Positions 50,065 to 59,887 of a DNA stretch of 64,000 nt are shown in pieces (position 1 is the first letter of the stretch; every line of letters starts with the position of its first letter). The DNA comes from Ascoidea rubescens DSM 1968 (taxonomy: Eukaryota > Ascomycota > Saccharomycetes > Ascoideales > Ascoideaceae): NCBI RefSeq assembly GCF_001661345.1, contig NW_017962914.1, forward strand, positions 460,439 to 524,438, in the 5' to 3' direction. Position numbers and translations under genes: made by a program. Under the pieces are notes generated by a model. The model did not search any database. It was not told where the DNA came from and saw only the letters and a program-made list of their open reading frames with translations.

Positions 50065-51528
50065 TCAACTGCAAAACTCTTGAAATATGAATTCTTGCCT
50101 GCCAAAATCATCATATCCATACTCTGTGGTTGTTCTAACCAACTTTAGCCTTGTTTTTAGAATCTCATCTTGGTTGAGCAATCCACTTAATGTATTTCTT
50201 TCATATTCAAATCCTTCTCTAACTGGATTTTGAATCAACAATCTTGATTTCAATGTGTTGTTGAACTTAAAAAATGTTTTAATCATTTCAATCAATAAAA
50301 ATGGCATACTGGGTGAGTACAAACAATCTGAAATAATAATTGTTTGATAATAGTTACTTGTTGAATAGTTTTTTATCATCCATTTTTTGAATGAGTCAGG
50401 GCTTTCCCAGTTTAATGTCTTGACCATACTAAAGTTTTCGACTTGGTTCAATTTTACATTTTCTTTTAGATTGTCAACAATCTCCTCCAAATCGGTCAAC
50501 ACTAAATCTCCACGATTAACTTTTTTATTCTGCGATTTCATGAGAAAACTCAAAACAATTCCAATCAACCCAGTGCCTGAACCAAGTTCTAATACTGGAA
50601 ACTCAATTAAATCCTCAAACTCATTGCAAATTCTTCTTGATAAATTTAATGAGGACCCCCAAGTTTTCAACCCAATTTTGTCCTCGGTCAATGAGGGCTC
50701 TTGTAATAAGATATTCAAATGTTTTTTTCCCCCATTGTCATACTTAATCTTAATACGACGAATGAAATCAGATTTGGCTAGCCTGCCACAATTCTCAGAT
50801 ATTAGTTTGGATGATAATTGTAAAATCTCTTCTTTCAATGCTAAATTTTCAATCCAGTTCAAATCATTTGCTAGAATACTTGTAATAAAATCGAAAAATT
50901 CATGTCTAAATAATTTTGGAATGTCTTTAATACTTAGTAATTTTTCACGATAATTTAATAGTAATAATCCAAATTGACTACCAAAAAGCGTCAAATACTT
51001 GTAAAGATCGTGCAACTCTTCTTGACTAACATTATAATTTTCTAAAAACTGGTCTTGAAAATTGTCATTGTTATCCATATCACTATCAACATCACTGTCA
51101 CTGTTTTCCTCCATATCGCTAAAATTGCAATGATCTGTAGAAAATAATAACTTAAGCACTGTAATTAAAATACATCCTGGAGGTTTCGTAGATAGCGACG
51201 GCAAGTCTGAAATTCTGATGATAGCATCTTCTAGTTGATCATGGCATTGAATTTCTACTTGATCTTCAGTTCTGTCATTTTTTCCTCCAAAGATCATCTG
51301 TTGTCCATCGATGTTTTCTTGATCTTTTTCATCAGTTATCTTTTCATTTTGTTCAACAAAATTCACTTTATTCTCTACGCCTTCAAAATAAGATAAAGGA
51401 TCAAAATCATTACTGTTTATTAACTCATTGCCTGTATCATCTCGAAAATCGCTATCAAAGCTCTCAGTGCTTTCTGTATCTTCCTTTTCTATCTCGTTTT
51501 CTGCTGAAATGACCTTCATATTAAACAA
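50065..51528 (-). CDS. EFM2: Class I SAM-dependent protein-lysine methyltransferase, Efm2-like
   Basis: The 487-residue protein belongs to the seven-beta-strand (MTF16/FAM86-type) methyltransferases. Residues about 1-110 are acidic and divergent. About 115-140 hold a DLPSL..KPP block like the N-terminal domain of Efm2-type enzymes, followed by an acidic linker near 145-160 (Ser/Asp-rich). The catalytic domain follows: LKTWGSSLNLSRR, then the SAM-binding motif LELGSGTGLIG near 315, an acidic LTDLEE motif II, and the ISDCLYSP motif IV near 400. In yeast Efm2 methylates a lysine of eEF2; Efm3 and other MTF16 members are alternatives, so the assignment is by resemblance of architecture. It is divergent to the helicase gene, with 332 bases between the two start codons. 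It is longer than S. cerevisiae Efm2 (about 420 residues), mostly from the acidic N-terminus. Confidence 0.7.
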   Translation of the reverse strand: MFNMKVISAENEIEKEDTESTESFDSDFRDDTGNELINSNDFDPLSYFEGVENKVNFVEQNEKITDEKDQENIDGQQMIFGGKNDRTEDQVEIQCHDQLEDAIIRISDLPSLSTKPPGCILITVLKLLFSTDHCNFSDMEENSDSDVDSDMDNNDNFQDQFLENYNVSQEELHDLYKYLTLFGSQFGLLLLNYREKLLSIKDIPKLFRHEFFDFITSILANDLNWIENLALKEEILQLSSKLISENCGRLAKSDFIRRIKIKYDNGGKKHLNILLQEPSLTEDKIGLKTWGSSLNLSRRICNEFEDLIEFPVLELGSGTGLIGIVLSFLMKSQNKKVNRGDLVLTDLEEIVDNLKENVKLNQVENFSMVKTLNWESPDSFKKWMIKNYSTSNYYQTIIISDCLYSPSMPFLLIEMIKTFFKFNNTLKSRLLIQNPVREGFEYERNTLSGLLNQDEILKTRLKLVRTTTEYGYDDFGRQEFIFQEFCS

Positions 51529-51860
51529 AACAGCATATCAATTCTACTTTTTCTATCCATCTGCCTTTTCTTTCACGTACAGATCACATCTTAAAATTTT
51601 TCACAGTTGTAAAAGTGTTATCTGTATGGCAAACTTTAAATCTTAAACTTTTTTTTGAGTATTTTTCAAATTTTATTCACATATCAGTTTCCAATAGAAA
51701 GCAGTTTTCAACTCGCTTTATCATCGTTTTAACAATCTCTTTAAAGTAGATTCACAACAACTTGATTATTTTGGGTGGCAATAATTACTTGATTTAATTT
51801 CATTATCAGTTGAGATTGTTAATCGCCACCAACCAGTAATCAACCCTCAATCTACTTACC
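51529..51860. promoter_or_regulatory. Divergent promoter between EFM2-like gene and ECM32
   Basis: These 332 AT-rich bases separate two head-to-head genes. Two oppositely oriented GGTGGC words stand out: GGTGGCAAT at 51774-51782 and, on the minus strand, GGTGGCGAT at 51830-51822. They resemble the proteasome-associated control element GGTGGCAAA but are not exact. No clear TATA box is chosen. Confidence 0.35.
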
Positions 51861-54800
51861 ATGGCCCTTAATAATAATGGCTCATACTTTTATGAGTGTC
51901 AGACTTGCTCAAAGCTCTTAAATGATGCTGAAATGTTAAGCCATATTAAAGAAACAAAGCACAAGAATATGGTTTTTCTACCTAATAATGAATTAATTAG
52001 ATGCCAGAACTGCAATGATTCAAATATTCATATTCTTCAAATATTACGATATGGGGGTACTTCGATGCAATTAATTTGCAATAACTGTTATAAAAAGTCA
52101 AGTGACAACAAAAATAATAAAATCGGAAGCTCTTCTTCAAAACCAGTGCAATATTCTATTGAAAATGGAACTATTTTACAAAAATTTCCAAGTTTTTTGG
52201 ATTTTAGAGACATTAGATGTGATCTATGTGAAATCAATAAAAATTTATATGTTAAAAAATTAAATGATGAAAAAATTAACTTTAAAAAACAACCAATTTA
52301 TTGTAAAAGTTGTTTAGATAAGGAATCATTAAACATAGAAGATTTTGTAAATAGAAATGATTATTTTTTTCTCCACCACCTATTGGGTATAAAAGAATCA
52401 ATCTCAAATAAAACTCCCCAAAAAAATCTCAATACCAAAAATAGGTTTGGTAGAGGTGCTAAAAGTCGAAGAGGTGGAAGAGGGTCTTTCAAAGGGGAAA
52501 ATAAAAAAAAAGAATTTAAAGCCGAAATTTCTTCAAACTCAAGTTCACTTCAAATTGCTTCAACTGAAGGATTAGTCTCTTTCAATCTGGAAAGTGAACA
52601 AGGTAATTCTCCTAGCTCTGCTGATATTATTGAATCGGCAAAGGCAAAATTATCATTGAAAGTTTCCTCAAAACAACTAAAATCTCAAAGAGAAAAAGAT
52701 TTAAGTACTAATGGTAACAAAAGATTGCAAGAAAACTTTGATGGTCGCGCCAATTTCAATAAAGATAAAGAGGTTAACTCAAATGACAAGGAAATAACAA
52801 AATTGTTAAGTTTAATTTCAATGAATGGTACAAGCTCTAAAAATGAACAAATTCAAACAGACACATCTCCAGATCATCAAGATTTGACTAAAAAGAAAAA
52901 TAGAAAGCAAAAGGATCTAAAACAAACTGACTTGAAACAAACTGATTCAATGACAGATATTTATAATGAAGATTTTAAACCAAAAGATTTATATGAAGAT
53001 TTCACAGAGTATTTTCAAACTATTAGTTATAATTTGTACCGAGAGGAGATATATTCAACACAGCCAATAAGAGACTTTGAAATTTCATGGGAGCCAAAAG
53101 ATTTAGATAGGGGAAAAAAAAGAAGACCAAAGACTCGAACCAGGTTTTTAAAAGATTTTGATAAAACAGATTTTCAAAGAAACAAATACGGTGATCCTTG
53201 TGAACTTTTTTATATTTATTTGGAATCATCGGACGAATTGATATCTAGAATACCTCCAAAATTCAGAAGATTTAATAAAACTCCATTTGTGAGGCATGGA
53301 ACATTAGCGTTAATAAATTATAACGAAGAAAAAGAAAAAATATGGTATTGTGGTATTCTTGATGTGATTAGTCATAAAAATACCATTGGGCTTTTTGTGA
53401 AATCTTTTCCATGGAACACGATGTTATTAGGGCTGTATGTGGTAAGAGTTCCATTTAATTGGAAATTATTGACACTTTCAGTTCCCGAATCTCGAATTTT
53501 GTCTTCGATGTCCATAATTAATTATAAAAAGTCATTTCAATCATTGTTATTGGGGAAAGAACGTATTCAAGAAAAGAAGTTTAACAATAAATTAAACTAT
53601 AGTGACAATAGCAGATTAAATGAATCCCAAAAGAGATCGATTCAATCAGTGCTAAATAATGATATTACCTTTTTGCAAGGTCCACCAGGAACAGGAAAAA
53701 CGTCTACTATTTATGAAATTATATTGCAATTGATTGATCAATTTCATACGTTTCCGATTTTAGTTGTTGCAGCATCAAATATTGCAATTGATAACATTGC
53801 TGAAAAATTGATGAAAACACATCAAGATAAAATAATCAGAGTTGTGTCAGAATCTAAAGAAAAGGATTATCCTCTTAGTCATCCTTTAGGCCCAGTTGTT
53901 TTGCATCATAAAATCCAAATGATGCTCAGTGTTGGTGCTAAAGAAGTTACCGGAAAACTCCGAAGTGGAAAAATTGATTTGATTTCAGAAACGCAATACA
54001 AAAAGTATAAAATGGAGGTATTTGATGTGGGTACAAGATTAATGAGCCAATACCAGATCATGTTGACCACCACTGTCACGGCCGGAGGGAAATACTTTAA
54101 AATGTTAAAGGAAGCACCTGTTATGATAATGGATGAAGCAACTCAATCATCAGAAGCAGCAACGTTAATTCCCTTATCTATGCAAAATTTGAAAAAAGCA
54201 GTTTTTGTTGGTGATCAGAAACAGTTAAGCTCATTTTCAAACAATCCACATTTGCAAAAATCGTTGTTTGAAAGGGTGATTATGAGTGGGTTATATGAAA
54301 ATAGCCATATGTTAAATAGGCAGTATAGAATGCATCCATTTATATCAGAATTTCCAAGAAATCGTTTTTACGATAGAATGCTAGAAGATGGTATTTCAAT
54401 TGAGGAGAGAAAGCTAGAGAATATCGAAAAGCCATTGGTATTTTGGGATACTGGTATTTCTAGAAAATACTTTGAAAGCAGAAAGAGAAAAGAATCAATT
54501 TTTGGCGAAGAGCAAGGATATTCATTTCAAAACACAGGTGAAAGCGAGTTGATTATCAGTGTTTTGATGCATTTGATATTCTCCAAGAATATTGCAAAGG
54601 AAAAGATTGGAATTATCACTCCATATAGTGCCCAAAGAGAATTGATCACTGAGATTATCACCAGGAACGAAATTCTTAACCCAGAGGGGGAAGATGTGAT
54701 AGTGGACATCGACTGCGATGACTTATTTGATGATGCTAGGCCTGCTACAATGAACATAATCTCAGGCATTACAATTGCTTCAGTCGACGCATTTCAGGGC

Positions 54801-55046
54801 AAAGAAAAGGACTTTATTATTTTCAGCTGTGTGAGAAGCAACAGAGAAGGGATGATTGGTTTTAGCAAAGACGAGCGAAGGTTGAACGTCGCCTTGACCA
54901 GAGCCAGATATGGATTGATTCTTGTGGGCAACAGCGAGTGTCTTTCAAGGGGATCCAAGCTATGGAAAAACTACATTACATCGCTCAAAGAACAGGATTT
55001 TGTGTTTAAGGTGAAGAGTACCCAGGCGAGCTTCGACTTTTACTGA
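51861..55046 (+). CDS. ECM32: Upf1-like SF1 RNA/DNA helicase Ecm32 (Mtt1)
   Basis: The 1061-residue protein matches budding-yeast Ecm32/Mtt1 in layout and length (S. cerevisiae about 1120). It opens with a zinc-binding region: Cys13, Cys16, His28 and His34, then Cys48/Cys51 and Cys73/Cys76, plus further Cys pairs near 120-155. A basic, low-complexity linker follows at about 190-380, with an Arg/Gly patch near 200. The SF1B helicase core has Walker A GPPGTGKT (607-614), ASNIAIDNIA (motif Ia), MDEATQSSEA (Walker B, Asp758), GDQKQLSSF (motif III), RQYRMHP (motif IV region), DAFQGKEKD (motif V) and VALTRARYG (motif VI, from 1010). In S. cerevisiae, Ecm32 associates with polysomes and release factors and modulates translation termination. 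The start is the first ATG, just after CTTACC. A decayed second copy of its C-terminal two-thirds lies at 57.56-59.79 kb. Confidence 0.9.
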   Translation: MALNNNGSYFYECQTCSKLLNDAEMLSHIKETKHKNMVFLPNNELIRCQNCNDSNIHILQILRYGGTSMQLICNNCYKKSSDNKNNKIGSSSSKPVQYSIENGTILQKFPSFLDFRDIRCDLCEINKNLYVKKLNDEKINFKKQPIYCKSCLDKESLNIEDFVNRNDYFFLHHLLGIKESISNKTPQKNLNTKNRFGRGAKSRRGGRGSFKGENKKKEFKAEISSNSSSLQIASTEGLVSFNLESEQGNSPSSADIIESAKAKLSLKVSSKQLKSQREKDLSTNGNKRLQENFDGRANFNKDKEVNSNDKEITKLLSLISMNGTSSKNEQIQTDTSPDHQDLTKKKNRKQKDLKQTDLKQTDSMTDIYNEDFKPKDLYEDFTEYFQTISYNLYREEIYSTQPIRDFEISWEPKDLDRGKKRRPKTRTRFLKDFDKTDFQRNKYGDPCELFYIYLESSDELISRIPPKFRRFNKTPFVRHGTLALINYNEEKEKIWYCGILDVISHKNTIGLFVKSFPWNTMLLGLYVVRVPFNWKLLTLSVPESRILSSMSIINYKKSFQSLLLGKERIQEKKFNNKLNYSDNSRLNESQKRSIQSVLNNDITFLQGPPGTGKTSTIYEIILQLIDQFHTFPILVVAASNIAIDNIAEKLMKTHQDKIIRVVSESKEKDYPLSHPLGPVVLHHKIQMMLSVGAKEVTGKLRSGKIDLISETQYKKYKMEVFDVGTRLMSQYQIMLTTTVTAGGKYFKMLKEAPVMIMDEATQSSEAATLIPLSMQNLKKAVFVGDQKQLSSFSNNPHLQKSLFERVIMSGLYENSHMLNRQYRMHPFISEFPRNRFYDRMLEDGISIEERKLENIEKPLVFWDTGISRKYFESRKRKESIFGEEQGYSFQNTGESELIISVLMHLIFSKNIAKEKIGIITPYSAQRELITEIITRNEILNPEGEDVIVDIDCDDLFDDARPATMNIISGITIASVDAFQGKEKDFIIFSCVRSNREGMIGFSKDERRLNVALTRARYGLILVGNSECLSRGSKLWKNYITSLKEQDFVFKVKSTQASFDFY

Positions 55047-55191
55047 GTGATCCATGCTCAGCGCTTAATCCATGTATAAATAGATGGCCCATCCTTGCCA
55101 GTTCTATTCTGTTTTTTTTTGTTTCGTTTGTTTCTGCTTTGTTTGGAATTTGATTTATAGAGAAATATAGGATATACCAGTAGCAATAGAA

Positions 55192-56496
55192 ATGGATTAC
55201 CAGTTAATAGGCTGCGATAACGAAGAGTCGTTCAACACCTACAGCATTGATGCAACGAGGGAAGTTGAAGTGGAGCAAATTGGGGTGGATCTCTTCAAAC
55301 AAAATATCCATCCAATTGATTTTGTTGCTGTGTATTCTGACGTGGAAGTCCCAGGCTCTGATTCTGATCTTGAGAGTGTTTCGCATCACCGAAGTCTCGC
55401 TTTAGATAGCTCACTGGATGGTAGTGAGCCTGCTTTCGATTATATCTCTGCCAATTTGTTTCGAATCGACTGCTTCCAGGTAACCATTGATGATACAACA
55501 GAAGATAGCATCACAGCAAACCCCTTCTGCTTCTCCCTCATAGTTAAAAGAGCCAGTCTCCAGAAGGCGATTGTGAAGTTGAGGTCAAGTTTCGATGTTC
55601 TGTTTATTCTTGATTCAGAGCAGTGCAGTGCCAGCAGCTGTGGAGTCACTGGCGCTTCGGTCTCAGTGCACAGAGTGGGCGATTTCTCCTTTGAGTTTGC
55701 TGTTGTCTTTAAATCTCTTCTCCAAAAAACCAGGCTTCAGCAGTTGCTCTCTTGTTTTGCTGAACATAACAGCCAGATATCAATTGTTCTCTCTCACAGT
55801 TTCGTTCGTCAGGTCCACTATGAGCAGATCAGTCCCAGTAAGGGAGTTGTTTGCACAATCTCAGATGAGTTACCAGGAGCCACTCCGGGCCCTAGAATGA
55901 CTTTGCAATGTAATGACCAGAGCTTGTTGGTATCTAGTATTGCAAATATATTTACTTCATCAAATCAATGGTGTTTCATTAGTCAAGAAATGCATGACGT
56001 CTCTCCGTTATGTTGGTTGTTTCCACCGCAAAAGTTGCTATCTGAATATCGTCACAACGATCATCACTATGGAAATATCCAAAACAGACCAGACTCTTCA
56101 TCATCAACCTACTCGTTGCTATTCTCTGATGACAGAGATGATGGTGAGAATCCTGGGATTTTATCTTTTTCAATGATGTCATCCAATATTCTCAACAACC
56201 CTAGTAATAATAATAAAAAGATGTATTATAAAATTTTGCAGTTCTCCAAACGAGAGGTAACTTATTTAATTGGCAAAAAAGGCTCCCGAATTGAAAAACT
56301 AAGAAATGATTCAAAATGCGAGATCAAAGTCATACCTGTTAATGAAATTGAGAATTTGAATCTAAAATTGACCAGCAGTATTAAGAGTATTCAATATATT
56401 CGAGTGGTATCAAATAATTTTTTGAAATTAAAAACATGTCTTCAAATGATTGAAAGGCAAATACTATTATTTCGAGATGGCGGCATTCGTTATTAG
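55192..56496 (+). CDS. KH-domain RNA-binding protein (possibly Mer1-like)
   Basis: The 434-residue protein has one recognisable domain, a C-terminal KH fold at about residues 342-425. The KH GxxG loop is GKKG near 362 within YLIGKKGSRIEKLRND, followed by a beta strand EIKVIPV. The first 340 residues are Ser- and Asp-rich, with no family I can name. A single KH domain at the C-terminus recalls yeast Mer1, a splicing activator of meiotic transcripts, but the N-terminus gives no support, so this is only a suggestion. The gene starts 145 bases after the ECM32 stop codon. The codon usage of the KH part is more AT-rich than the N-terminal half, which resembles two different compositional blocks in one gene. 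Confidence 0.65.
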   Translation: MDYQLIGCDNEESFNTYSIDATREVEVEQIGVDLFKQNIHPIDFVAVYSDVEVPGSDSDLESVSHHRSLALDSSLDGSEPAFDYISANLFRIDCFQVTIDDTTEDSITANPFCFSLIVKRASLQKAIVKLRSSFDVLFILDSEQCSASSCGVTGASVSVHRVGDFSFEFAVVFKSLLQKTRLQQLLSCFAEHNSQISIVLSHSFVRQVHYEQISPSKGVVCTISDELPGATPGPRMTLQCNDQSLLVSSIANIFTSSNQWCFISQEMHDVSPLCWLFPPQKLLSEYRHNDHHYGNIQNRPDSSSSTYSLLFSDDRDDGENPGILSFSMMSSNILNNPSNNNKKMYYKILQFSKREVTYLIGKKGSRIEKLRNDSKCEIKVIPVNEIENLNLKLTSSIKSIQYIRVVSNNFLKLKTCLQMIERQILLFRDGGIRY

Positions 56497-56797
56497 TCCC
56501 TTTATATGTTTTATAGTTGGAAAACATTTGGGAATAAAAATTGCTCTTGCTCAATTGCCATTGATTTTCTGTAATGCAATAGTTGTGTGGGGTTCTTTAT
56601 CTTTGGCTCTTTTGAAAAATTACTCATATTTCGCTATTATAATTTTTCTAAACTCTATTTCAATGACTAGCTCTAGACTTTTACTTTTGATTCTCAGCTT
56701 TAAAGTTCTACAAGATTCCCAAAAAGGAAATAATAAATTTTATTCCTTAATTTCTACAAATCTATTAGATAAATACTACCAATTAAACAAGATTTAA
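56477..56797 (+). CDS. Doubtful small hydrophobic ORF overlapping the KH gene
   Basis: This open frame gives about 106 residues from Met at 56477 (or 115 from Met at 56450) and overlaps the last 20 bases of the KH gene in another frame. It encodes two to three hydrophobic stretches (AAFVISPFICFIVG, then about 30 further apolar residues near the middle) and a polar tail. I recognise no family. It could be a small membrane protein, a frame-displaced continuation of nothing recognisable, or chance in AT-rich DNA. No promoter of its own is visible. Confidence 0.25.
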   Translation: MAAFVISPFICFIVGKHLGIKIALAQLPLIFCNAIVVWGSLSLALLKNYSYFAIIIFLNSISMTSSRLLLLILSFKVLQDSQKGNNKFYSLISTNLLDKYYQLNKI

Positions 56798-57561
56798 AAA
56801 TAATATCTAAAAATAAACTTAGAAATCTGAGTTCAATTTTCAATTTCATTCTTTTATTTTGGATTTTTATCAATTGAAGCAAAACAAAAAAGAACCTATC
56901 GCCGAAACAAGAATCGCTTTAATAATGTTCAAACATTTTCGATGATTTTAAAATCACTCTTTCCTCGATAAAAGTTTTAGATCATATTTTGAGAAAATTA
57001 AAGTCATGATTTTCTTTTAGCAATCTATCTAATAAATTATTTGGTTTTCAAATTTTTTATTTTCAACTAGCTCTTAACAAAAATTCAATAAAAAGTGGCC
57101 TGGTCTTTTTAGTTTATCAATTTTTTAAAAAAATATAATTATCAAAAATTCAATTCAATTTAATTTAATTTAATTTAATTTAATCTAAATAATTCAATTG
57201 GCAATTTTTCTCAAGAGACAGCAATATATATCCATGGTTGAAAATGGTTACCAAGTTTAGAACGGAAAATATTTTGCTGAGTGTTCATGAGTATTTAGTT
57301 TTCTACTTTATCGTATCATTTGTTAAACAGATTTGATATGTTAAATTTACATAATTAACCTAATAAAATTTTTAATAAGAACCAAGTTCAACAAAATGCA
57401 TTCTTTTATTAAAAATTTTTTTACCAAATCCACCCATAAAAGGGAATTAGAAACTATAAAACATAAGATATAGAATCCCTATTTTTGATATGAACTTGTT
57501 ACTAATTTCCTTGCAAAGTTTGATCAATACAATATCAAAAGATATATTTAATTAATTATTT
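56798..57561. other. AT-rich intergenic stretch with TTTAA tandem repeats
   Basis: These 764 bases are very AT-rich and hold no credible gene. A short tandem array of TTTAA units runs from about 57157 to 57184. The rest is A- and T-runs typical of yeast 3' and 5' flanks. Confidence 0.6.
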
Positions 57562-59786
57562 TTGTTGATGATGTCTTTTGAAGATTTATCTGATTATTTT
57601 AATGATTTATTTATCGGTGATAAGTTTTTAGATGAACAACATAATCGTAAAGGCACTTTGAGTGATTGTGAGAGCAAAAACGAAGAAAAATATAAACTCA
57701 AAGATATTTATAAAAGTTTTCAAGAGCACCGTAATATAATGTGCTACAATTTTTATAAAGAGGAATTGTTCTCAAAAAAGATGATTGATATTTAGGAAAT
57801 TACTGATGAACCAATTTATCATTCTAGATTCAGTTCAAGAAGGATTTTAAAGTCAAATAATAAGTATTTTTCGATGTATATTAGAAATAAAGATTTGAAT
57901 TTTATAAGAAACAAAAAATGTAAGTTTTTATCCCCAATGCAAAAAGGATTTTCAATTATTTTAAATAAAAAAGATACTTTTTGTTATGGCGTTGTTTCAG
58001 ATACTGGTTTTATTTCAAACAATCGGTTTATGATACTTGAGGATCTATATCAAATTGGGATTGAAATTTTTTCCTGGAGCACTTGTGATGAAGATGAATT
58101 GTACTTTGACTCATCAGATAGTTATTTTTGGGGTGATACTACCAAATGGAGGGCTTTGGTTTGCTCAATTCCAAGTTGTCGAATAATGATTGCCATGGAT
58201 AAATTGTTTCATACTGGTGCTTTTACGTCATTAATTTTAACGAAAAATTTGAAGATAGATATACACAGCTCGAATTGTTATAGTGAAAACATTGAATTAA
58301 ATAAGTTGATGAACGATTCTTAAAGGTTGGCAATTGAATCTGTTTTAAAAACCGATATAACATTTTTGCAAGGGCCACCCGGAACAGGAAAGACATCTGC
58401 AATTTATGAAATGATTCTTCAATTGTTGAAACTAGTTACAGTTAAAGAATCTTAAATTTATCACATTATAGGGGTTTCAGAACAAACAATTTCCTATCTG
58501 TTTGTGTTTTTGCAGCATTAAATACTGCAGTTGATAATATTGCTAGAAAATTAGTTGAAACCCATCCTGAATATACTTTGAGAATTGTGGCCCAATCAAA
58601 AGAAAAAGACTATCCAGGAGGTCATGTTTTAAGTCCAATTTTGTTGCATCATAACATTGTTAGTCGTTTGGGAGTTAAAGCATTGAACGTTTATGAAAAA
58701 ATCAACGATAAACTTTTCAATGAAATTACTAAAGAAGATTTGATACACTATAACAAAGATGTTTATCAAATCAAAAATTTGATAGTGAGTAATGCCAAAA
58801 TAATCTTGGCAACAACTGTGACAGCAGGTGGAAATTTCTTTAATTATATTGATGGTGTTTCAACGATGATCATGAATGAATCAACACAAACCAACGAGGT
58901 ATCTACATTAATTCCATTGGCACTACCAAATTTGAAGAAATTGGTATTTGCTGGTGACCAAAAACAGTTGAGTTCATTCACCAACAATGAAGCATTGCAA
59001 GAATCGTTGTTTGAGAAAATAGTCAATAAGTGTGAGAATGGAAAAGTACTTATGTTGGACAAACAGTATAGAATGCATCCACATATAACTAAATTTCCCA
59101 GAACCAAGTTTTATGGAGAATTGTTGAAAGATGGTGTATCTGTTGAAGAACGAGGGTTGGATAATATCAAAAAGCCATTTGTATTTTGGGATACAAAGGG
59201 GTTGGATAACTATGAAGAAAAAATGGCAAACTTCAATGTTTATAAAAACAAAAAGCAACATTACTCATCTGAAAATGAAGGCGAGGGCAAACTTATTATT
59301 AAAATATTGTATGAGTTGATATTCAACAAGAACATATCAAAAGACAGAATAGGTGTGATATCACCATATAGTGGTCAGAGGCAGTTGCTTACAGACAAAA
59401 TATTCAAAGATAAGCTTATCAATCCAAATGGTGAGCAAGTTGTTATTAACAAAGATTCAGATGAAATGTATGAAGATCAACAAGCATCGACATTGAATAT
59501 TATATGTGAGATATCAATTGCGACATCTGACGCTTTTCAAGGCAAAGAGAAGGACTTCGTGTTATTCAGTTGTGTGAGAAATAATCCTAAAGGAAAGAAT
59601 GGCTTCACCCAGGACGAACGAAGAATAAACGTCGCCTTGACATGAGTAGGATATGGGTTGTTTCTTGTTGGCAACAGCGAATGTCTCATTAAACATAGCG
59701 TGCTTTGGAAAGACTACATTACTGGGTTATAAGAGCTTGAATCTGTTATTGGCGTTGAAGAAACAGGGGAGTGCTGTTTTATTTAA
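57562..59786 (+). pseudogene. Decayed partial copy of ECM32 helicase
   Basis: This is a degenerate paralogue of the ECM32 gene at 51.86-55.05 kb, matching it from about parent residue 365 to the C-terminus; the zinc-binding N-terminus is absent. In-frame stops occur at 57793, 58321 (where the parent has a Gln of NESQ), about 58453, 59643 (an Arg of TRAR) and about 59733. A frame change plus extra sequence lies between about 58430 and 58510. Walker A GPPGTGKT is intact near 58370. The Walker B DEAT of the parent reads NEST here (near 58874), so even the open 355-codon block from 58578 would lack the catalytic Asp. Motifs III, IV and V (GDQKQLSSF, KQYRMHP, DAFQGKEKD) are kept. So much conserved sequence with few breaks suggests loss of function well after a duplication that spanned the KH gene. 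Confidence 0.85.
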
Positions 59787-59816
59787 CTGATATTCTAAAA
59801 TATAGTAAAAGTACAT

Positions 59817-59887
59817 TCCGATACCGGGAGTCGAACCCGGGTCTGCACGGTGAAAGCATGCCATGATAGCCGTTGCACTGTATCGGA
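59817..59887 (-). tRNA. tRNA-Glu (anticodon UUC)
   Basis: The minus strand folds as a cloverleaf of 71 bases with no intron. The acceptor arms TCCGATA and TATCGGA pair fully. The anticodon stem GCATG/CGTGC encloses loop CTTTCAC with anticodon TTC. The T arm contains GGTTCGACTCC (B box) and the D region TGCAACGGCTA (A box). It is nearly identical in most arms to the S. cerevisiae tRNA-Glu(UUC). On the minus strand a short T-run (59810-59807) follows within ten bases and would end Pol III transcription. Confidence 0.93.

Noticed and set aside
50387-50953. 188-codon frame on the plus strand
   Set aside because: It is antisense to the methyltransferase domain, whose SAM motif is clear.
55595-55900. 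101-codon frame on the plus strand within the KH gene
   Set aside because: It is a shifted frame inside a longer open gene, with no family match.
58430-58510. Extra sequence in the ECM32 pseudogene as a possible intron
   Set aside because: No GTATGT-type donor or TACTAAC branch point is visible, and other stops show that the copy is decayed.
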